Of a stretch of DNA of 12,631 nt, positions 5,838-12,631 are shown in pieces. The notes under the pieces are model-generated. The model worked only from the letters and a program-made list of their open reading frames with translations, had not been told where the DNA came from and did not search any database. Position numbers and translations under genes: made by a program. The stretch covers positions 1-12,631 of the forward strand of contig JAIPBB010000148.1 of the NCBI GenBank assembly GCA_021739805.1. Direction: 5' to 3'. Every line of letters begins with the position of its first letter. Position 1 is the stretch's first letter. The stretch is from Saprospiraceae bacterium (GTDB lineage Bacteria; Bacteroidota; Bacteroidia; Bacteroidales; JAIPBB01).

Positions 5838-6203
5838 CTAAGGCATTCCCGGAAAATGCTCCACATATTTAACCTTAATATCAGGAAAGTGTTCAACTAT
5901 TTGCACTTTTAAATCAGGAAAATGCTCAACGATTTGCCATTTTCCACAAGCATCCGGAAAGTGTTCAACAATCTGAACTTTCAAGTCGGGAAAATGTTCA
6001 ACAATCTGAACTTTTATGTCAGGAAAATGCTCAACAAACTGAATTTTACCATAAAGCTTGAATCCATTCCATGTGCAATCTGATTCAATTTTTGGGTCAC
6101 TACTGATTCTATTGCAATCGCAATTTCTGTTTTTATATGTTCCAAATGAGATTGAAGAAATTCCGATAATGACTAAAAGGAAGAGAAGTATTGTCTTTTT
6201 CAT
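5838..6203 (-). CDS. Secreted VEHFPD-repeat protein, putative 7(1) septoil-knot fold
   Basis: The protein has 121 residues. A signal peptide is visible (MKKTILLFLLVIIGISSISF, 1-20), so it acts outside the cytoplasm. A short cysteine-containing part follows (C28, C30, C43), then six repeats of about 11 residues: QFVEHFPDIKV, QIVEHFPDLKV, QIVEHFPDACGKW, QIVEHFPDLKV, QIVEHFPDIKV and KYVEHFPGMP, with a histidine in every unit and C85 in the third. From memory, repeats of the form '(K/Q)-x-V-x-x-F-P-D' with one 'CGKWQ' insertion are the signature of a Pfam family named for a predicted 7(1) septoil knot. I cannot verify that here. Biochemical role unknown. I chose the ATG at 6203; an in-frame TTG lies 27 bases upstream. 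No partner gene is evident. Confidence 0.75.
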   Translation of the reverse strand: MKKTILLFLLVIIGISSISFGTYKNRNCDCNRISSDPKIESDCTWNGFKLYGKIQFVEHFPDIKVQIVEHFPDLKVQIVEHFPDACGKWQIVEHFPDLKVQIVEHFPDIKVKYVEHFPGMP

Positions 6204-6248
6204 TGTTGAAAATTTCTTCTTTTTTAGCAAATTTTATGCCTGTATTCT

Positions 6249-6283
6249 GGTTACTCGAAACTGGTTACTCGTAACTCGTGGTT
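6249..6283. repeat. Heptamer array, left arm of the mirrored island
   Basis: Five 7-base units (ggttact, cgaaact, ggttact, cgtaact, cgtggtt) run here. Read on the minus strand they resemble the agtaacg/aacgagt units at 6542-6616, so the two arrays face each other across the 75-bp repeats. Confidence 0.65.
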
Positions 6284-6302
6284 TGTAAGAAGCAGCAAGT
6301 AA

Positions 6303-6527
6303 CACTTCGGCTCCGCTCAGTGTCCAGCCAAGGTTCATTGAGCGGAGTCGAAATGAACAACCAGAAGCAAGTAACGACACTTCGGCTCCGCTCAGTGTCC
6401 GGCAAAGGTTCATTGAGCGGAGTCGAAATGAACAACCAGAAGCAAGTAACGACACTTCGGCTCCGCTCAGTGTCCAGCCAAGGTTCATTGAGCGGAGTCG
6501 AAATGAACAACCAGAAACAAGCAACGA
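6303..6527. repeat. Three tandem 75-bp repeats, each with an internal hairpin
   Basis: Units at 6303-6377, 6378-6452 and 6453-6527 are nearly identical; the middle one differs around 'tgtccggcaaagg' and the last diverges at its end. Each contains ttcggctccgctca facing tgagcggagtcgaa (13 of 14 bases pair), so each unit forms a stem with a loop of about 19 bases. The units are richer in GC than the surroundings. Because 75 is divisible by three, frames stay open through the array on both strands, but those frames merely translate the repeat and are not genes. Confidence 0.9.
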
Positions 6528-6541
6528 GACACGAGAACCAA

Positions 6542-6616
6542 GAAACGAGAAACTAGAAACTAGAAACTAGAAACTAGAAACGAGTAACGAGTAACGAGTA
6601 ACGAGCAACGAGTAAC
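6542..6616. repeat. Heptamer array, right arm of the mirrored island
   Basis: Ten 7-base units and a partial one are visible: gaaacga, four gaaacta, gaaacga, three gtaacga, gcaacga, gtaac. The array ends 41 bases before the MATE start codon. Together with 6249-6283 it brackets the 75-bp repeats in opposite orientation. Confidence 0.9.
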
Positions 6617-6657
6617 TTTAATCCAACATTTCGTATTTTCGCACAAAATTTCAACAA

Positions 6658-7962
6658 ATGAACCGGAAGATTTTAAATCTGGCTATTCCTAATATTGTGA
6701 GTAATATCACAGTTCCCTTGCTTGGCATGGTTGACCTTGCTTTGCTTGGTCATTTGAAAATGGATGTTGAAATTTATATTGGAGCAATTGCTCTTGGGAC
6801 AATGATTTTCAATTTTGTTTATTGGGGTTTTGGCTTTTTAAGAATGGGAACGACCGGTTTTGTAGCCCAGGCTTATGGTGAACGCAATCTTCAAAACTCG
6901 ATCTTGATTTTATCAAGAGCAATGTTAATTGCATTAATTATTGGTTTTGCTCTTATTCTATTACAATATCCAATTGCTGAGCTTAGTTTCATGCTTGTTA
7001 ACGGCAGCGAAAGAGTTGAATCTATTGCTTCCCAGTATTTTTATATTAGAATTTGGGCTGCTCCTGCCACCATTGGTTTGTATGCTTTTATGGGTTGGTT
7101 TCTTGGAATGCAAAATTCAAAAATTCCAATGGTTTTAGCTTTGGTTATTAATATTGTCAATATTATTTTCAATGTGCTTTTTGTTTATGGTTTTGGTATG
7201 AAATCAGACGGTGTTGCTTATGGAACAGTGATTGCCCAATATTCAGGATTCTTAATGGCACTGTTTTTCTTTTTCAAATATTATAGAAAATTACTAAAAT
7301 ACTGGTCATATAAAGCGATGATGAAACTTAGTGCTTTTAAAGAATTTATGCGTGTCAATACTGATATAATGATTAGAACCTTATTGTTGATTTTTGCTTT
7401 GTCATTTTTCACTGCTCAATCAGCAAAAATCAGCGATTCAATGCTTGCAGTTAACACTTTGCTTTATCAGTATTTTATAATTTTTGCATATTTACTCGAT
7501 GGTTTTGCTTTTTCGGCAGAGGCATTGGTTGGAAAAGCTATAGGAGCTAAAAACAAACCACAATTAAAGAAAGTGATAAGGCTTTTATTTATTTGGGGAT
7601 TAGCCATAAGTATTCCTTTCTCCCTCTCCTATCTTTTTGCAGGTGATAAAATTCTACTCATTCTTACTAATGACAAAGAAGTTATTAGTCAAACACTACC
7701 TTATATGTTTTGGGTTGCTTTGATTCCTATTGTGTCCTTTGCGGCTTTTCTTTGGGATGGTATTTATATTGGTGCAACAGCATCGAAAGCAATGCGAAAT
7801 GCAATGATAGTTTCGACATTATTTGTGTTTCTGCCAGCCTATTATCTTTTAATCGGTCCAATGGGAAACCATGGAATTTGGCTGGCTATGATGATTTTTC
7901 TTTTAAGTCGTGGAATTGCACTTCACATTATGGCAAAGAAATCCATTTATGGGCAAATTTGA
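6658..7962 (+). CDS. MATE-family multidrug/cation exporter (DinF-like)
   Basis: This is an inner-membrane antiporter of 434 residues with about twelve hydrophobic segments. The N-terminus LAIPNIVSNITVPLLGMVD with LALLGHL (8-32) is the classic first helix of DinF-branch MATE proteins, and D26 in it matches the acidic residue used for cation coupling. The second-lobe motifs RVNTDIMIRTLLL (232-244) and LLDGFAFSAEALVGKAIG (279-296) agree with the DinF subgroup. Known relatives export drugs, bile salts or oxidised compounds using Na+ or H+ gradients; the substrate here is unknown. It stands alone, with the repeat island before it and a palindromic element after it. The start follows AT-rich sequence without a Shine-Dalgarno site, normal for Bacteroidota. 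Confidence 0.92.
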   Translation: MNRKILNLAIPNIVSNITVPLLGMVDLALLGHLKMDVEIYIGAIALGTMIFNFVYWGFGFLRMGTTGFVAQAYGERNLQNSILILSRAMLIALIIGFALILLQYPIAELSFMLVNGSERVESIASQYFYIRIWAAPATIGLYAFMGWFLGMQNSKIPMVLALVINIVNIIFNVLFVYGFGMKSDGVAYGTVIAQYSGFLMALFFFFKYYRKLLKYWSYKAMMKLSAFKEFMRVNTDIMIRTLLLIFALSFFTAQSAKISDSMLAVNTLLYQYFIIFAYLLDGFAFSAEALVGKAIGAKNKPQLKKVIRLLFIWGLAISIPFSLSYLFAGDKILLILTNDKEVISQTLPYMFWVALIPIVSFAAFLWDGIYIGATASKAMRNAMIVSTLFVFLPAYYLLIGPMGNHGIWLAMMIFLLSRGIALHIMAKKSIYGQI

Positions 7963-8012
7963 TAGATGATTATTTTCAGTTAAATCTTTGTTAAAAATCA
8001 GTTTAGATAAAA

Positions 8013-8178
8013 TAAGGTACGGAGTACCGTTTATATTTATAGCTCATCATTTATGTTTCTTTCCTTAGGTGCGGAGCACCGAAATATTATTATTGTAAAC
8101 ACTAATTGTTACGGTGCTCTGCACCTAAATTCATTAGCTTATTATTTTCTATAAATATTTCAGGTACTCCGTACCTTA
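8013..8178. repeat. Nested palindromic element (ggtacggagtacc / ggtgcggagcacc)
   Basis: The outer arms taaggtacggagtacc (8013-8028) and ggtactccgtacctta (8163-8178) are perfect 16-bp inverted repeats. The inner arms ttaggtgcggagcaccg (8065-8081) and cggtgctctgcacctaa (8112-8128) match at 16 of 17 bases. Each arm is itself a small palindrome of the form GGTRC-GGA-GYACC (the rightmost inner copy has one change). The element can therefore form either four small hairpins or one long stem. It has the look of a non-coding miniature mobile or REP-like element. Confidence 0.8.
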
Positions 8179-8315
8179 AAATAAAATTTAATCAAGGATT
8201 TTGGCTTATTACACTAAAAAATCAAAACTAATAATTCTTTGTAAAAAAAGTTTTCAACAGCCTATTACATTGTTTTCCTTACGCTTAACTACTTTTATAG
8301 CTTTAGTTCTAAATT

Positions 8316-8350
8316 TTTTTTAGTACTGTGTATTGCATAGTACTAAAAAA
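8316..8350. promoter_or_regulatory. Operator palindrome of the padR operon
   Basis: Arms ttttttagtact (8316-8327) and agtactaaaaaa (8339-8350) are perfect 12-bp inverted repeats. Extending inward (ctgtg against catag) gives 14 of 15 matches around a 5-base centre. It lies immediately upstream of the PadR gene and covers its -33 element, so PadR binding would block its own promoter. PadR proteins are known to bind palindromes of this kind. Confidence 0.75.
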
Positions 8351-8363
8351 TGTTGTATGTTTG
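8332..8363 (+). promoter_or_regulatory. Promoter of padR-pspC (possibly leaderless)
   Basis: ATTG at 8332-8335, a 20-base spacer, and TATGTTTG at 8356-8363 fit the Bacteroidetes -33/-7 consensus. The -33 part falls at the centre of the operator palindrome. The padR ATG starts four bases after the -7 box, so the transcript probably begins at the start codon. Confidence 0.6.
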
Positions 8364-8367
8364 CAGC

Positions 8368-8700
8368 ATGAATTTAGAAAAGACAAAAGCTCAAATGCGA
8401 AAAGGTGTGCTGGAATTGTGCATACTTTCAATCATTTCAAAGAAATCAGCTTATGCTTCCGATATATTAGAAAATCTAAAGCAATCGGAACTTCTGATTG
8501 TAGAGGGAACTTTATACCCTCTCCTAACAAGGTTAAAAAACGATGGATTTTTATCCTATCGGTGGGAAGAATCGAAATCGGGTCCACCCAGGAAATATTA
8601 TGAACTTAGTCCTTTGGGAGAAAAATTCCTGACAGAATTAGACCAAAGTTGGAAAAAGCTTTATGAAGCAGTTAACAATATTATTGAATTGAACAAATAA
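8368..8700 (+). CDS. PadR-family transcriptional regulator
   Basis: This is a dimeric winged-helix DNA-binding repressor of 110 residues, the compact PadR subfamily. Visible hallmarks are the opening MNLEKTKAQMRKGVLELCIL, EGTLYPLLTRL (46-56, recognition helix region), and the wing GPPRKYYEL (72-80). A long C-terminal helix for dimerisation follows. It is the first gene of an operon with the PspC-domain gene, whose start lies 11 bases beyond its stop. In Bacteroidota this pairing is common and thought to be a membrane-stress switch; the effector is unknown. The operator over its own promoter points to autorepression. Earlier in-frame start codons fall in the promoter, so I took 8368; M10 (8395) remains possible. 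Confidence 0.93.
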   Translation: MNLEKTKAQMRKGVLELCILSIISKKSAYASDILENLKQSELLIVEGTLYPLLTRLKNDGFLSYRWEESKSGPPRKYYELSPLGEKFLTELDQSWKKLYEAVNNIIELNK

Positions 8701-8711
8701 AACCTAAATAG

Positions 8712-10373
8712 ATGAAAAAGAATTTCACAGTAAATATAAGTGGTATTATCTTCAACATTGATGAAGATGCTTTTGAAAAACTGAACAATTATCTGGATAG
8801 CATTAAAAAACATTTCAATAATTCAGTAGGGAAAGATGAAATAATTTCTGACATAGAAGCAAGAATAGCTGAAATGCTTAAAGAAAAAACTAATGAATCA
8901 AAAAACGTTGTTACTATAGACGACATTAATAATGTAATCGAAATCATGGGGCAGCCATTTGAATTCGACAGCGAAGATGATGAACCACCTTATCAGGAGC
9001 AAGAAAGCCAATTCAGGCATAAAGCAAAAAGGTTGTTTCGTGACCCTGACAATAAAATGGTTGGCGGGGTAGCAGCAGGAATTGGAGAATATTTTCATGT
9101 TGACCCTCTTTGGTTTCGATTAGCATTTATTGTAACAACATTTATTGGAGGTTCAGGTTTTTTGGTTTATTTGATACTTTGGATTGCTGTTCCTGAAGCC
9201 AGGACAACTGCCGAAAAACTTGAAATGAAAGGTGAAAAAGTAAATATTAATAATATTGAAAAATCCATTAAAGAAGAAGTTGATCATTTGAAAGACAAGC
9301 TCAACGACTTAAAAAACGAAGCGAAAGATATCTATAAAAAAAAAAGAGAAGATATAGATAGAAATAGTTTTGAACGCTTACTTCACTTCTTTGTTCAGTT
9401 AATTCATTATTTCGTAAAATCAATAATTATTATTGTTTCTCTCGTGCTAATTATTACAGGCTTAGGTTTAATTATTGCATTTTTTGTTTCTTTTTTTGGT
9501 AACACTCACACAATTATCACCAATTCAAATGATGTTTTAAGCATTTCTGTTCCTGATATTTTCAATGTAGTATTCGCTTCAAATGCTCATAGCACTTTGG
9601 CAATAATTGGAGTTTCAATTTTAATTGGTGTTCCATTAATAATGCTGATTTATAATGGAATTAAACTATTGTTCCAGATAAAATACAGAACGAAATTTAT
9701 CGGACTTTCGGCATTTTCCTTATGGATTGTAGGATTGATTTTATGTGGAATTGTTGCATTTCAATTAATTAAAGACTTTTCATTCAGAGTTGAAAATCCT
9801 GAAACTGTGAATTTAAATTCAATGAATGCCAAAACTTTATATTTAGAAATAAAAGATGATAACTTAAGATATGATTATGAAAGTAACTATTACAAAGATG
9901 ATTTTTGTGATGTCAAATTATTAGCAAGCCACGATAATTTATATTTTATAAAAAAGCCAAGGCTTATTTTTGAAAAAAGTCGGGATGAAGATTATCACCT
10001 TTTACTTCGAAAATCTTCACGAGGAAGCTCAAAAGACGATGCTTTCCAACGAACTGAGTTAATAAATTACAAAATAGAGATAAACGATTCTTCTTTATTG
10101 TTCCCTTCATATTTCAAACTATCAGAAAGCTCAAAATGGAGAGACCAGGAGCTAAGAATTATTTTGAAAATTCCTATTGGTAAAGCAATTATTATTAACG
10201 AAGAAATTGCCAGAATGACTGATAGATACAGATATGATTTTCCATGGGAAATGGATGAAACAAAATATATTATGACTAAAGAAGGACTTGAAGAAACCGA
10301 TGCTTTAAATGAAGAAAAAGATACTATTACAACAGAAAAAGCTGAATTTGAAGATAATTCGGATGAAATATAA
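8712..10373 (+). CDS. PspC-domain membrane protein
   Basis: This is a membrane protein of 553 residues, probably acting in envelope-stress sensing with the PadR regulator encoded ahead of it. In order it has an N-terminal Bacteroidetes-type domain (MKKNFTVNISGIIFNIDEDA and IISDIEARIAEML, about 1-85), a PspC domain (about 105-162, RLFRDPDNKMVGGVAAGIGE through LILWIAVPEA), a charged coiled-coil stretch (about 180-215), and hydrophobic segments near 232-262, 295-317 and 330-352. A hydrophilic C-terminal region of about 190 residues ends in an acidic tail. PspC is known in enterobacteria to control the phage-shock response at the membrane; these long Bacteroidetes versions have no settled function. 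Many such operons add a third gene for an adhesin-like domain; here a terminator follows instead. Confidence 0.9.
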   Translation: MKKNFTVNISGIIFNIDEDAFEKLNNYLDSIKKHFNNSVGKDEIISDIEARIAEMLKEKTNESKNVVTIDDINNVIEIMGQPFEFDSEDDEPPYQEQESQFRHKAKRLFRDPDNKMVGGVAAGIGEYFHVDPLWFRLAFIVTTFIGGSGFLVYLILWIAVPEARTTAEKLEMKGEKVNINNIEKSIKEEVDHLKDKLNDLKNEAKDIYKKKREDIDRNSFERLLHFFVQLIHYFVKSIIIIVSLVLIITGLGLIIAFFVSFFGNTHTIITNSNDVLSISVPDIFNVVFASNAHSTLAIIGVSILIGVPLIMLIYNGIKLLFQIKYRTKFIGLSAFSLWIVGLILCGIVAFQLIKDFSFRVENPETVNLNSMNAKTLYLEIKDDNLRYDYESNYYKDDFCDVKLLASHDNLYFIKKPRLIFEKSRDEDYHLLLRKSSRGSSKDDAFQRTELINYKIEINDSSLLFPSYFKLSESSKWRDQELRIILKIPIGKAIIINEEIARMTDRYRYDFPWEMDETKYIMTKEGLEETDALNEEKDTITTEKAEFEDNSDEI

Positions 10374-10520
10374 TAAATATCTGTCTATAATGTCCGAAAA
10401 GTTAAAATTAAAATATAAAATCACAAAACTTGTCCGAATGGATGACAAGCACCAAATTTCAAATAAATCACAATGTTCAAAAATACAATAATCAAAACAG
10501 TGTAGGAAAAATTTAAATTT

Positions 10521-10554
10521 AAGTCCGGTTAAACTTATTTAACCGGACTTTTTT
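10521..10554 (+). terminator. Rho-independent terminator after pspC
   Basis: Perfect 13-bp arms aagtccggttaaa (10521-10533) and tttaaccggactt (10538-10550) with a 4-base loop are followed by a run of T residues to 10554. This ends the padR-pspC transcript about 150 bases after the stop codon and separates it from the lipoprotein gene. Confidence 0.88.
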
Positions 10555-10633
10555 ATTAATAAAGCAATTTTGTCGCTTTTTAACATTTTTAGATTAATTT
10601 TATACTTTAAAAATTACTCTAAAATCAAATATT

Positions 10634-11296
10634 ATGAAACCCGATATACTCAATAAAACAAGTCTTATTCTTATTCTGCTGATTTTCATTTCCAGTTTTT
10701 CTTGTAAAAAAGATGATAATAAAGTAAAAATCAAAGGCAATGTTTACGACCCTCAATTAAATCAAGCTGTGTCTGGAGCATATGTGTCCATTTCTTCATC
10801 AAAAATCACAGGTGGAGTTTATAATCCGAACTATGTTGAAATCACATCAACCACAACTGATGCATCAGGTAATTATGAAATGGAAATCACTATTGAAAAA
10901 GTCGGTGGTTACAAGCTTTTTATCAATAAAGACAAATATTTTGAAAATGAAGTATTGATTACTACTGAAGCAATGGAAGCTAATGACACTTACTCCGGCA
11001 CATATGATATTTATCCCGAAGCCTGGATTAATTTGCATGTTCAAAACGTTGGATTTTATTATGATGAAATAAAATATCATTTTGCTAAAGGAGCATTGCA
11101 ATGCTCCCAATGCTGTAACTCAGAATGGGTTACAGGTATTGGTTACAGTTATGATGAAACAACAAATTGTAGAGTACATGGAAATTCCTATATAGAGATA
11201 AACTATTTAACTAAGAAAGGAAATGACACTTACAATAATACAGATTCAGTTTTTTGCAAAGTCTTTGAAACAACAAATCACGAAATTACATTCTAA
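10634..11296 (+). CDS. Lipoprotein with carboxypeptidase-regulatory-like N-terminal domain
   Basis: This is a probable outer-membrane or surface lipoprotein of 220 residues. The N-terminus has a charged start, a hydrophobic core and a lipobox-like SSFSC with C24 as the lipidated cysteine. The following KKDD resembles the K-(D/E)2 surface-export signal described for Bacteroidota lipoproteins. The next part (about 31-100, KIKGNVYDP ... GAYVSISSS ... TTDASGNYEM) has the pattern of a carboxypeptidase-regulatory-like beta-sandwich domain. The C-terminal half is unrecognised but has clustered cysteines C157, C160 and C161, then C179 and C208, which could form disulfides. It begins its own unit after the terminator and ends 25 bases before the antiporter gene, so the two may be cotranscribed. 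Function unknown. Confidence 0.75.
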   Translation: MKPDILNKTSLILILLIFISSFSCKKDDNKVKIKGNVYDPQLNQAVSGAYVSISSSKITGGVYNPNYVEITSTTTDASGNYEMEITIEKVGGYKLFINKDKYFENEVLITTEAMEANDTYSGTYDIYPEAWINLHVQNVGFYYDEIKYHFAKGALQCSQCCNSEWVTGIGYSYDETTNCRVHGNSYIEINYLTKKGNDTYNNTDSVFCKVFETTNHEITF

Positions 11297-11321
11297 ACTT
11301 ATTGTCTTTTAAAAATTTAAT

Positions 11322-12542
11322 ATGTTATACTCTTTTGCTGAATTAATTATTATTTGTCTTCTGGCAGCATGGTTGTTTAAAAAGATTAAAATTCCCGAAT
11401 TGGTTGGAATATTAGCCATTGGTGTGATTCTCGGTCCTTATGTATTAGGATTGATAGATCCACAATTATTGGGAATTTCAAGTGAATTGCGACTTGCCGC
11501 ATTAGTCGTAATATTATTAAGAGCAGGTTTTGAATTAAAAAAAGACACTTTAAACAAAGTTGGAAAAACTGCCTTACTTCTTTCATTTATTCCGGCAATT
11601 TTTGAGATTATTACAATTACATTTCTTGCACCTTCTTTTTTGGGAATCAGTTATTTGGAAGCTGCAATTTTAGGGACAATACTTGGAGCTGTTTCGCCTG
11701 CCGTTGTTGTTCCAATGATGATAGATTTCATTGAAAAACGGAAAGGTACGAAAAAAGGCATTCCTACACTTATGCTTGCAGCATCATCAATTGATGATGT
11801 TTTTGTTATAGTGATTTATAGTATTCTAATCGGCATTTATACAGGAAGTCACGTAAATCTTGCATGGAAACTTGCAGGCATTCCAATTTCAATAATTCTT
11901 GGAATTCTTGTTGGAATTGCACTTGGACTGGCTTTAATAAAATTATTTGACAAATTCAATCCAAGAGCGACAAAGCGTGTTTTAATTATTATGGCCGTTT
12001 CAATCTTATTATTAAAAGTTGAACACTTAATTGAACATTGGATACCTTTTGCAGCTTTAGTTTCACTAATGTCTATCGGCTTTATTATTTTAGAAAAACG
12101 CGAAAAATATTCACATGAAATATCTCTGAAGTTGGCTAAGATCTGGGTAATTGCAGAAATAATCCTGTTTTCAATGGTTGGTGCCGAAGTGGATATTAGT
12201 GTTGCATTTCATTCGGGATTAATTGGTGCTTTATTGATTTTTCTTGGTTTGATTGCCCGAAGTATTGGAACTTATATTTGTGTTTTAAAAGCGGGATTTA
12301 ATTTTAAGGAAAAAATGTTTATGGTGATTGCTTATCTGCCAAAAGCTACGGTTCAGGCTGCAATTGGCGCTGCTCCTCTTGCTGCAATGAAACTCAATGG
12401 AATGCCAACATATCCGGGTGAAATAATTCTTGCGGTTGCAGTTTTAAGTATAGTGTTAACAGCACCACTTGGAGCATGGGCAATTAGTTTTACGGGGAAA
12501 CGGTGGCTGGAAGAGGAAAGGAGTAGGCAAATCAGAACGTGA
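11322..12542 (+). CDS. Cation/proton antiporter (Na+/H+ exchanger family)
   Basis: This is an inner-membrane antiporter of 406 residues with about 12-13 hydrophobic segments and no C-terminal TrkA domain. It fits the PF00999 sodium/hydrogen exchanger family. Visible motifs are IPELVGILAIGVILGP (24-39), ILGAVSPAVVVPMM (120-133, unwound crossing helix), SSIDDVFVIVIYS (155-167) with paired acids D158-D159 that form the ion site in the DD-type branch, R313 (IARSIGTY), and LPKATVQAAIGAAPL (339-353) with K341. Known relatives exchange Na+ or K+ for H+ for pH and salt balance. DD-type members are often electrogenic, but this cannot be settled by sequence alone. The C-terminal end is short and charged. 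Confidence 0.9.
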   Translation: MLYSFAELIIICLLAAWLFKKIKIPELVGILAIGVILGPYVLGLIDPQLLGISSELRLAALVVILLRAGFELKKDTLNKVGKTALLLSFIPAIFEIITITFLAPSFLGISYLEAAILGTILGAVSPAVVVPMMIDFIEKRKGTKKGIPTLMLAASSIDDVFVIVIYSILIGIYTGSHVNLAWKLAGIPISIILGILVGIALGLALIKLFDKFNPRATKRVLIIMAVSILLLKVEHLIEHWIPFAALVSLMSIGFIILEKREKYSHEISLKLAKIWVIAEIILFSMVGAEVDISVAFHSGLIGALLIFLGLIARSIGTYICVLKAGFNFKEKMFMVIAYLPKATVQAAIGAAPLAAMKLNGMPTYPGEIILAVAVLSIVLTAPLGAWAISFTGKRWLEEERSRQIRT

Positions 12543-12631
12543 GAGCTTGAGAAAGGGTGATGGGGTGAAGGAAGAAGTTTGACAGTTTATAATTATTTCA
12601 AGAAAGGCATCCAGACTGACTCCCTTCGGTC

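Larger units (their letters stand above)
7963..8367. other. Gene-free region between the MATE gene and padR
   Basis: No supported gene lies in these roughly 400 bases. They hold the nested inverted repeat at 8013-8178, plain AT-rich sequence to about 8310, and the padR operator and promoter. I see no T-run terminator for the MATE gene; the palindromic element may take that role. Confidence 0.5.

Noticed and set aside
5647..5841. 64-codon plus-strand frame between higB and the repeat protein
   Set aside because: Low-complexity N/K/F-rich translation overlapping the higB promoter and start; no recognisable domain.
6303..6527. CRISPR array
   Set aside because: The units are contiguous 75-bp repeats with no unique spacers, and no cas gene is present.
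6234..6556. Three overlapping open frames of 81-96 codons with repeated peptide units on both strands
   Set aside because: They arise because the 75-bp repeat length is a multiple of three. They translate non-coding hairpin repeats and have no signal, domain or sensible start.
6634..6641. TATTTTCG as a -7 promoter box for the MATE gene
   Set aside because: One mismatch to the consensus and no fitting -33 element at the proper distance; too weak to list.
7710..7994. 94-codon frame overlapping the end of the MATE gene
   Set aside because: A shifted-frame shadow of the MATE coding sequence running into the gap.
10309..10491. 60-codon frame after pspC
   Set aside because: It overlaps the end of pspC in another frame, is lysine-rich AT translation, and precedes the terminator without a gene-like start.
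12543..12631. Partial hairpin or repeat at the right edge (gactgactcccttcggtc)
   Set aside because: It looks like the left half of a palindromic intergenic repeat, but the window ends before the other arm, so it cannot be supported.

Overview
The window looks like chromosomal DNA of a Bacteroidota (Bacteroidetes) bacterium, probably an uncultivated or anaerobic Bacteroidales-like lineage. The evidence is the low GC, the near absence of Shine-Dalgarno sites, several TAnnTTTG -7 promoter boxes, a 'CKKDD' lipoprotein N-terminus, a PadR/PspC pair of the Bacteroidetes type, and intergenic islands of short-period repeats and nested palindromes. The assignment is by inference; no rRNA or marker gene is present.

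Left part, minus strand (about 4400 to 110): a four-gene sulfur-redox cluster read as cysteine desulfurase -> DsrC -> DsrM-like membrane cytochrome b -> DsrK-like iron-sulfur protein. A TACATTTG box lies ahead of it and a strong rho-independent terminator lies after it. DsrC keeps both C-terminal cysteines. DsrK carries two [4Fe-4S] motifs and the CCG active-site motif of heterodisulfide-reductase-like proteins. No dsrAB, dsrJOP or tusBCD is present. The arrangement suggests that sulfur taken from cysteine is loaded on DsrC and that the DsrC thiol/persulfide couple exchanges electrons with the quinone pool through DsrMK. Each gap between these genes holds a different repeat or inverted-repeat structure.

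Middle (4560-6660): a toxin-antitoxin patch with a decayed antitoxin/ParE-RelE pair (nonsense codon in the antitoxin, toxin cut to 37 codons) beside an intact higBA pair on the opposite strand. Next comes a small secreted protein built from six 'VEHFPD' repeats, which I recognise, from memory, as the family predicted to form a 7(1) 'septoil' knot. After it lies a repeat island of three 75-bp units flanked by mirrored heptamer arrays.

Right part, plus strand (6658 to 12542): a DinF-like MATE exporter; a nested-palindrome element; an autoregulated padR-pspC operon whose operator overlaps its promoter and which may be leaderless, closed by a clear terminator; a cysteine-containing lipoprotein; and a CPA-family cation/proton antiporter. 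These look like envelope-stress and homeostasis genes rather than a single pathway.

The most interesting items are the DsrAB-less desulfurase-DsrC-DsrMK cluster, the VEHFPD repeat (putative knotted) protein, the period-7 mirrored repeat islands, and two promoters that put the start codon exactly 4 nt after the -7 box.
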